This document shows positions 56,727 to 64,000 of a stretch of DNA of 64,000 bases, in pieces; the stretch's first letter is position 1; each line of letters opens with the position of its first letter. The stretch is taken from NCBI RefSeq assembly GCF_000213175.1, contig NW_009799101.1:2099631-2163630 (forward strand), written 5' to 3'. This DNA is from Neurospora tetrasperma FGSC 2508. Taxonomy: Eukaryota > Ascomycota > Sordariomycetes > Sordariales > Sordariaceae. The position numbers and the translations under genes were made by a program. The notes beneath the pieces were generated by a model. It saw nothing but the letters and a program-made list of their open reading frames with translations, did not search any database and had not been told where the DNA came from.

Positions 56727-58648
56727 CGAGTCCAACGTTACAGCGGTTCAACGTGCAGCGCACCCATAATTCTCGTTTCCGAGGCATTTCCTATTTCTCT
56801 CAGCAAAGAGCATTGTTTGGTGTTTATGGCGTTATTCGGATTTTGTCGCTTCCAGCAAGGCTTTATTGCCTCGTAGACTCGCTCAAGAGTATCCTAATCT
56901 TTCCTTTTTGAAAACGGGGCGACAGCTGGCTGCATGGTAGTGTATATGGACGACGGGGTGTTTGTCGCTGTCGCTAGTGACTCTCTGGCGCGCGTGTGGG
57001 TGCAGGGTTCTCCAATGGCATCAACCACTCCTTTCTTGGGCTACACGCGCTGGACCGATGGCGACAACGATGACACAGGGGATCCCACGGGGCGTCGACT
57101 GGACAGAAAGTTAAGACGTTGGATTACCCGAAGTGCAACAGAGGAGGTGGGGTGCAGTTGTTTGTTCGATATGTTGGAGTCAAACAAAAAGGAAAGAAAT
57201 GTTCAAAGGACGGAGCAAGCGTCTCTTCTTGGTCATCTTGGAGCTATCTGGACGGAATTGGTGTTGTAGTCTGGGCCCAATTTAGCCCAATGGGAGGGGT
57301 GATATGGAAACCAGCAAATAAGAGCATCGACAGCTTCGAACAAAATCTCTTTTAGTGAGTGGGTATGGCATTCTGTTTTTCAGTTTCCTTAATTATTTTG
57401 GAAGAGGAGCGAGAGTCAAAACGTACGTCATAGCAAACCTACAACCGGGTCGTTTTAAAAGCCAGCGCAGCAAGTTGAATTTGACAGGGAGCGTTACAGC
57501 CGTTCGATATCGCTGTGGCATCTTCGTTGCTTGTTGGACGTCCAGCCTGATGCGCCCGGCGTAGTAGGCCTATTTGGTTTTTTTTTTTTTTTTTTTCTCT
57601 TGAGTTTTTTTTGGGTTTTTTTGGTTCCCAATTGAGTCAGCAAGGCAAAGGCAACACGTGAAACCTTTTACAGTTTACCATCTTCAATTGGTTTTGTTCA
57701 AGTGGTCGACGACTCCTGCATTCGTTTATATGCCATGACTTCGATCGCTTCTCGTCGATGTCAGTACCAGTGTGGCATGGGGCTTATAGCAGTTAGTTGG
57801 AGAAGCACTGGAAGCGTTTACATGTATACTTAACGTCCTGAATCATTCGCAGACGCACTGCCTGTGTTGATCAGGTGGTGTTTATATGTAGACGCAGAGC
57901 GCCCGCACCAACAGGTAGGTATGAATACTGAGATGCCGCATTCCTAAATTGATCTTCACTTGGACAGCTTTTACATACTGTAAACCCGTCACCCGTACCT
58001 GACACTACTGCACTCTCTTTAGCAAAACCCCATGTACCAGTATGCTAGCATGCCAAGAGAAAGCTTGTTGAGGCTTATCAGATCAAACAGGTACTCAAAG
58101 ACATGAGAATCTTTCTGGTTACCAACTGCTGCGACGGGAAACAGACAGTGGATGGGTCGAGTTCTATAGGGTTACTATGAAACCCCAAAAGCTTGTGGAC
58201 CGGTCATGGACAATCCATCATGTTCTGTTTCTGGCAGTCGTTTGAAATCATCCTCATTTCCATGTGTCAAGCCCACTCATAACATGTTTGTCAGTGGAAG
58301 GGGACCTTGGAGATGCATCTATTCTACGGGAGTCGAAGGAGAGTGAAAAGACAGATTCTGAAATAGCTGGTAACACGTGCGAATGGCACGATAAGGAAAA
58401 GCGAGGAAGCCGATATCTTTTATCATGGGAACGTTCAGCAGATATCCGGACCGCGTAACAAAGACACGAAGGAGTGACAGCGTTGCGCAAAACGGGTTAG
58501 GAATGTGATGATTCGAACAACGGCCGAGGCTAGGATTGGAAGTTCTTGGCCCACCAGCGCTTCTGTCAGATAAAAGAGGTGACCAGGGTGGCCAGCCCAG
58601 ACCTTACGTAAGCGGGCCACGCTGGCATTACCTCGATACTAGATTTTC
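56727..58648. other. Intergenic region before the retrotransposon
   Basis: 1.9 kb with no supportable gene. It contains a T19 tract at 57578-57596. Base composition is normal until about 58.65 kb and then becomes AT-rich. Confidence 0.5.
57578..57596. repeat. Poly(T) tract of 19
   Basis: Nineteen consecutive T, followed by shorter T runs, in non-coding DNA. Confidence 0.9.
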
Positions 58649-58760
58649 TGTGTGAGGGATTTCCCCAACACAGAGCTCTATACAATATATAGTCTGTACC
58701 CTCTATTGAATTAATACCCCTGCTTGTACCTGTATTCTATAATTAAGAGTCTTATACGCG
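58649..58760 (+). repeat. Candidate 5' LTR of the copia element (end uncertain)
   Basis: Begins TGTGTGAGGGATTTCCCC and continues into a partly palindromic ...AACACA. A CTATACAATATATAG and CTGTACCCTCTATTGAAT stretch follows, like the promoter part of fungal LTRs. Without the 3' copy the right end and true length cannot be set. Confidence 0.4.
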
Positions 58761-61700
58761 ATAATTACTAATTGAAGTAATCCGGGCAAATATAATATAG
58801 TAATTACCTACCGAAGTAAATAAAAGCTATTAAAATAAATAACGTAATACAATAATATCTACTTTTATTGATTTTAAGATTGCCGGCGAAATTATTTTTA
58901 ATAAATTTGAAGATTAGTATCTTTAGGAAAAGGGATTTAAAGATAAGGCTTTTAATAAGGAGTTCTAGTCCTTTATTAACCCGAATTTCGAAAAGTGAAT
59001 CCCCTAGCCTACTATTCCTATTAAATTACTAATTACTAATTTCTAAAAACTAATTATCTCTAAGAATATCCAAATTTGGTAATAGATTTTCAATACTACG
59101 GAGGTAAACGACGGCCCCCCAGTAATTAATACCTAGTTATTTTAAATTACCCAGTTGATTATAATCCTAGCCCGGACTTTAATATTTATTTAAATTCTAT
59201 CCGGTTTACCTATAAAGGTCTCTTTTACTATTAAGCGCTTAGGCTTTATATTTAAATCCGATTTCTGTGATTATAAAGTAGCTCTAACCAACTACTACTA
59301 TAAGAAGAAGGATTAGAATAAATTTATTACTAATATTAATAATATTAAAAACTAAATAAAGAAATATACTATTAAGAAGCTTTATTTAACTTACTTCCTA
59401 AAAACCGAGACTATTACCGTTTAATACAATAAATTCCGTACATTGATTAATTATAATCCAGTTAGAGTTTGAAATAATACTTATACTAAATACTAGGAGA
59501 AGGTCTACTTTACCTATACCCTAAAGAATTAAATTATTTAATTTAAGGAATAGGACGGGGTTATAATTATTAGTTAATATTATAATATCGATAAATATAT
59601 TAACCCCGAGAATTAGCGTTAAAATTTCCTTTATATAGTAAATAAATTCCCGGGTTCCCTACTTATTACTTAGATTATAGTATATTACTAAATTAAAGAT
59701 AATAAATTTTATACTTTTATAAATATAACTCGGGAGTTTAGGTAGGCGGTCTTTGAAGCGTTTCTATTAAATAGGGGTTGTTCTTAAATTTATAAGGATA
59801 GTACGTTTAAGACGGTAATTATATATACCGAACCTAGTAGGGACGTTTTTAATAACCCCCGGAATAATAGAAGTAAAAGGCCGGCCGGCAATTATTAAAA
59901 CTATTAAAATTACAATAAACGGTTGAAGAGGGTTTACCCTACTTATAAATATATAGGTTATAAATTTAAATATTATTAATATATTATTCTAATAAACTAA
60001 TTAGAAAACTTTAGAGAAAATTAGTATATACGTAAATAAATTAATAAGAATTATTAAAAAGATTCTAAATTTATAAATAAAATCCGAGAGATTTTAAAAG
60101 ATAATACTATTAAAAAGATTAATAAATCCTACTAAGACAATATCGGTAGCTTTTAATTCAATAGTCGGCGGATCAGCAGTATATATTGCGAAGCGAATTT
60201 CTTAGTACTAAAACCCTATAAGGATAGACTAAAGTACCTACTAAGGGACTTAATAATTCTTAATTTAAGTATAATAATCTATATTTTTAATAAGGCCGGT
60301 TGGTTTAAAAGTCTCAAACTTATAAGAGAAGGAAATTACATTTAAGTAGGAAATAAATTTATTATAATCGAAGGATATAATTTAATTTACCTAATATTAA
60401 ATAATAACGAAGGATCTCCTATTAATTATAGATTTAATAACGTTATACTTATATTCGGGATAGTGTATAATTTAGTATTTCTAAGAAGCTTATTAAAAAA
60501 AGGACTATATTAGGATTAATTATTTAATTTAGGGTACCTTCGCTTCCGCTCAAATAATAGTTATCTTTGCTGTTTCTTTTTAAAATTTAATTAATTTATA
60601 TTAGAATATATACCCCTCGAAATATATACTAACTAATCCTCTTTTTACGTACGATCTTACCGGTTTACTAGTAAGATTATTAGGAAGCTTTAAAAGGGTA
60701 ATACTTTATACTAATACTTTCGCCTTAATTACCTAGGATTAAAAACCTTAGCCCAATTAATAGATAAAAAATATAGGGTACGTTTAAAGAGCCCTAATTT
60801 TATTAACTATAACTCCAATATAGTAATTAAAATAAAGCGCTAAATATATGGAAAAATCCGCAATATATTAGAAGGTCCTAATCTCCGCCTCGCTATCGAT
60901 TTCTTTAATTATCCCCTAATTAGAGTCCCTAGTAAAAGTATAGTATTAAATCTAATAATTGTTGTAAATCGCTAGTTTAGGAAAGTATAATTATATTATC
61001 TACCAAATTAAATAACCAACTTAATTATTATTATACTAATGTTATTATTTAATAGTTTTAAACTTTATTATTAAATTTAACTAAGGGTAGTCGAATATAA
61101 TAATAAAATAACTATAAATAAACCCCGTATTACTACCTTTTTAATAAAGCGAGGTACGGTTCTTAAACCCTCAGCTCTATATATTTAAGTATAAAACGGT
61201 AGCGCCGAACGTTCGAGGGGTATAATTAAGGAAAAGTCGGCGGCAATAAGAGAGTTAGTAAATTTACTATAAAAGCTTTAAAGAAAAATAATAATAGTAA
61301 CGGTATACTTATTAAATTTAATTCTATAATAAGAATTCAATTAGAAATCCCTAGAATAGCGTTTTACTATATATATAGTTAATCGCAATAATAATTAATA
61401 AAAACTAATACTATAATTATCTTACTTTAAAATTTATAATTATAAAACTTTTGTACTTATAATTAATATCCTACGTAGTTAGAAACAGATTTAAAAGCTC
61501 AAATAACGCGCTTAAGTAAAGTATTTAGTCGGTTACCAATTTAATAATATTTATTGTATTTGGAACCCGTATATAAATTAGGTAATTATAACAAAAAATA
61601 TAGTCTTTAATAAAAATAAAGTTTTTATAAATAAAGTCGAAAAACTCTATAATACTCTTAATATTTCCCTTAAAGAATTAACCGCACAATTAAATAATAT

Positions 61701-62846
61701 TTATTAATTAAAATTTAATATATTTAATCTACTACCTACTAAAAACGGTAAAGTAAAAGACGAAGAGATTAATTCGTTCATCAAATCCTTACCCGCCGCT
61801 AATAGTACTGTAACTTCCGAACCGACCGAATTTATATATATATAAGAGGAGGAATAAAGAGAGGGTATTAGAATTCTAATACTAAAAATACAACTATAAA
61901 ATAACTAATGGAGTATAATAATAAATAAAGAAGAAGAGACGGATTATCCTACTCCCCTAAAAAGTCTAACGTTATTCTTTATTAATAGCCTTAGTACATT
62001 GCGCTCCTAATAGAGCTAACCAACGTATAATAAATACCTCTACTAAGTCGGATCCTTCTCAATTGCTTTAAATAAAATAAATATTAAATTATACAATAAA
62101 TAGCTTATTAATAAGGAAACCCTTAACTAATTAAAATGTACGGCTACTAGTAAAAAGGAAGAAGGAGAGAAATTCTTTAACAATTTGAAGTTAATTAGAA
62201 ATATTGTAAATTATTATAACGACTTCAATACCTTAGCTAATTTCTACCGACGAAAGTTCCCTCCCCCCCTCGGATTTATAGAGACCTTAATTATTATCTT
62301 ATCAATAATTTCTTCTATAAAGCTAAACGAGAGTATATAAAAAATTATAAAGAGAAGAAATTGTAAACGTAGGTCGATAAGGACGAATAGTATATTAATA
62401 TAGTTACTAAATCATTCGGCTTAATATAAATATATATATACAAATTTAATACGGAAGGGTACTACTTTAAATACAAAGCTCATTTAGTAGTTTAAGGAGA
62501 TTAATAATTACGTAATAGCGTACGAAAAACGTACGCTACTACCCTTATAATTTAATCCTTTAGAATTATAATAGTAATTACCGTTTACTTTAATTTCAAA
62601 TTTAAATAGTACAATACAATTAATACCTTTATTAACGCGGTATTAGACGAGATTATTTATATAAAGCCACCGCGCAATTAGGAGCGTAAGGGTAAAGTAT
62701 TCAAACTATTGTATATTCTATAAGGGTTATAGCATTCTCTACTATTTTAATAAAAAAAGTTCACTAAAACTCTTATAAAAACTAACTTTACCCCTATCCC
62801 TATAGAACTATATATATTAATTAAAGAGAATATAATTATCTTCTTC

Positions 62847-62858
62847 TATATTAATAAT
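62847..62858 (+). pseudogene. Mutated reverse transcriptase active-site box (YINN)
   Basis: In the frame of the reverse transcriptase remnant, the YVDD box reads Y-I-N-N. Val to Ile and both Asp to Asn need only G-to-A changes, the direction RIP produces, and they remove the catalytic aspartates. Confidence 0.8.
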
Positions 62859-64000
62859 ATTATTCTTGCTTATAAGTTAAAATATTCATAATTAATAGAA
62901 GGAATAATTATCATTCTTAAGCAATACTATTAATTAATTAGCAGTTAAAATATTTAATAATTTTTAAATATCGAAGTTATTCGAGACTACTTGCGCCGCT
63001 TACTCTAATTATTCTAACGAAAATATATTTTTAAAATAATTAAAGTAATTAAATAGAGGAGGAAACCCTCTAATACCCCTATAATAATTAAAGAGCTTAT
63101 TTCCCAACTTCAATCCTCTATATAATACGTAATTAAATTATATTAATAGGCAATCGGCGCAGTCTTATACCTTACTATTATTACTAAACCCGATATTACT
63201 TTTATACTATTCCAACTAGCTCGCTTTCTAACCAACCCCAGACCAATTCATTACTTAGTAATCGAATAAATAAAAGTATACCTTTATAATACTAATTATT
63301 ACGCCCTCCAACTAGGAGGTGGTAACGAATTTAAAATCTATATTAATATATTTTTTACTAACAATACTAATAACTAAAAAAGCTTACAAGGATTTGCAAT
63401 ACAACTATTTATTAGTATAATCGATTAGCGTACTAAAAAATAAAATATAATTACTACCTTAATAACCGAAGTAGAGCTATTATCGCTCGCCCAAGGAGTA
63501 AAGGAAGGTATATAAATTAAAAAGCTCTTTAATTCCCTTACCCTTCGACTTAGGATTGAAATTATCCCCCTCAATTATAATAATAAGCAAATAATACGCC
63601 TCATTACTAAGGAAAACTCCAAATTCCAAACCAAACTCAAATATATTAATATTTATAATTACTAACTTAAGGAAGGCTAATAACGCAGCCTCATTAACGT
63701 ATACTATATACCCACTAGTAGAATAATTGCTAATAGATTTACTAAAGTACTCAACGTATATAAATATTAAAAATTTATAAAGCAATTCAATATAGTAAAT
63801 ATTAAAGAGAAATAAAGAGAGAGAAGGGAGCTAATAATAACAGAAGCGAGCTATTTAATTATAATCGATGAGGAGGATTAATTAAAGAGAGTAATTAAAG
63901 GATAAAAATCTAGGAGGGTATTATTATAGGTATAAAGAGCCTTTCTATACCATATAATTAAAATAACCTCTAAAAATTAAAAGGTATTAGTATAATAATT

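Larger units (their letters stand above)
58649..64000 (+). mobile_element. RIP-degraded Ty1/copia LTR retrotransposon, running off the window
   Basis: From about 58.65 kb the sequence is very AT-rich, with CA and TG scarce and TA abundant, the signature of repeat-induced point mutation. Despite many stops, plus-strand translation keeps copia order. A gag-like region lies at about 58860-59500 and a protease-like block at about 60260-60520. Integrase follows at about 60.9-61.6 kb, with GTVLKPSA, NGSAERS and KYLVGY...NIY..WNP motifs. Reverse transcriptase lies at about 62460-62900, with a YINN box in place of YVDD at 62847-62858. The RNase H end (LAQG.KEG, QTKL) lies at about 63360-63700. A purine-rich tract at about 63807-63830 may be the polypurine tract. 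The 3' LTR is not identified and may lie outside the window. It is not functional. Confidence 0.88.

Noticed and set aside
63480-63785. A 101-codon minus-strand frame in the AT-rich region
   Set aside because: It is antisense to the RNase H remnant of the RIP-mutated copia element, and its low-complexity composition reflects AT bias.

Overview
The window is nuclear DNA of a filamentous ascomycete, most probably a Neurospora species or a close Sordariales relative. Genes are split by short GT-AG introns, mostly 47-130 nt, and codons tend to end in C or G. Intergenic stretches of 1-5 kb carry frequent TAGGTA-type repeats. The right end is a retrotransposon eroded by what looks like repeat-induced point mutation (RIP). 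The assembly is a draft: 944 Ns lie at 29552-30495.

Layout. 1-4062 shows no gene. 4063-10753 holds the lipoyl-bearing protein X of pyruvate dehydrogenase (minus), a divergent two-helix mitochondrial membrane protein (plus), an intron-containing tRNA-Met (minus) and a family III CoA-transferase (minus). After a gene-poor 4.6 kb come a Zn(II)2Cys6 transcription factor (15379-18557, plus) and a convergent intradiol dioxygenase (19913-18876, minus). 20-23 kb has a small inverted-repeat element with a TA duplication. 22844-44693 is gene-dense: OPT oligopeptide transporter, mitochondrial beta-ketoacyl synthase, CBP3 (broken by the assembly gap), dihydrofolate reductase, YPP1-like TPR protein, RIX1, a WW-domain protein and a GPI-anchored GH16 protein. 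44.7-54.1 kb is gene-poor and contains a 624-bp foldback element with 105-bp perfect terminal repeats. 54097-56726 encodes a Bni4-like scaffold behind a leader with several upstream ORFs. From about 58.65 kb to the end is a RIP-degraded Ty1/copia retrotransposon on the plus strand.

How the genes relate. This is an ordinary euchromatic neighbourhood and not one operon-like system. Several genes share a mitochondrial theme: protein X, the two-helix membrane protein, beta-ketoacyl synthase (octanoate for lipoate) and CBP3 (cytochrome bc1 assembly). There is no polyketide or peptide synthase, so nothing points to a secondary-metabolite cluster. The transcription factor next to the dioxygenase could be a regulator-target pair, but that is inference.

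The least explained structure is the 624-bp foldback element. Its arms switch abruptly from 100% identity (105 bp, each arm with its own internal hairpin) to roughly 60% ungapped identity (89 bp). Exon joins were made by eye from splice signals, reading frame and family resemblance; no alignment or search was run.
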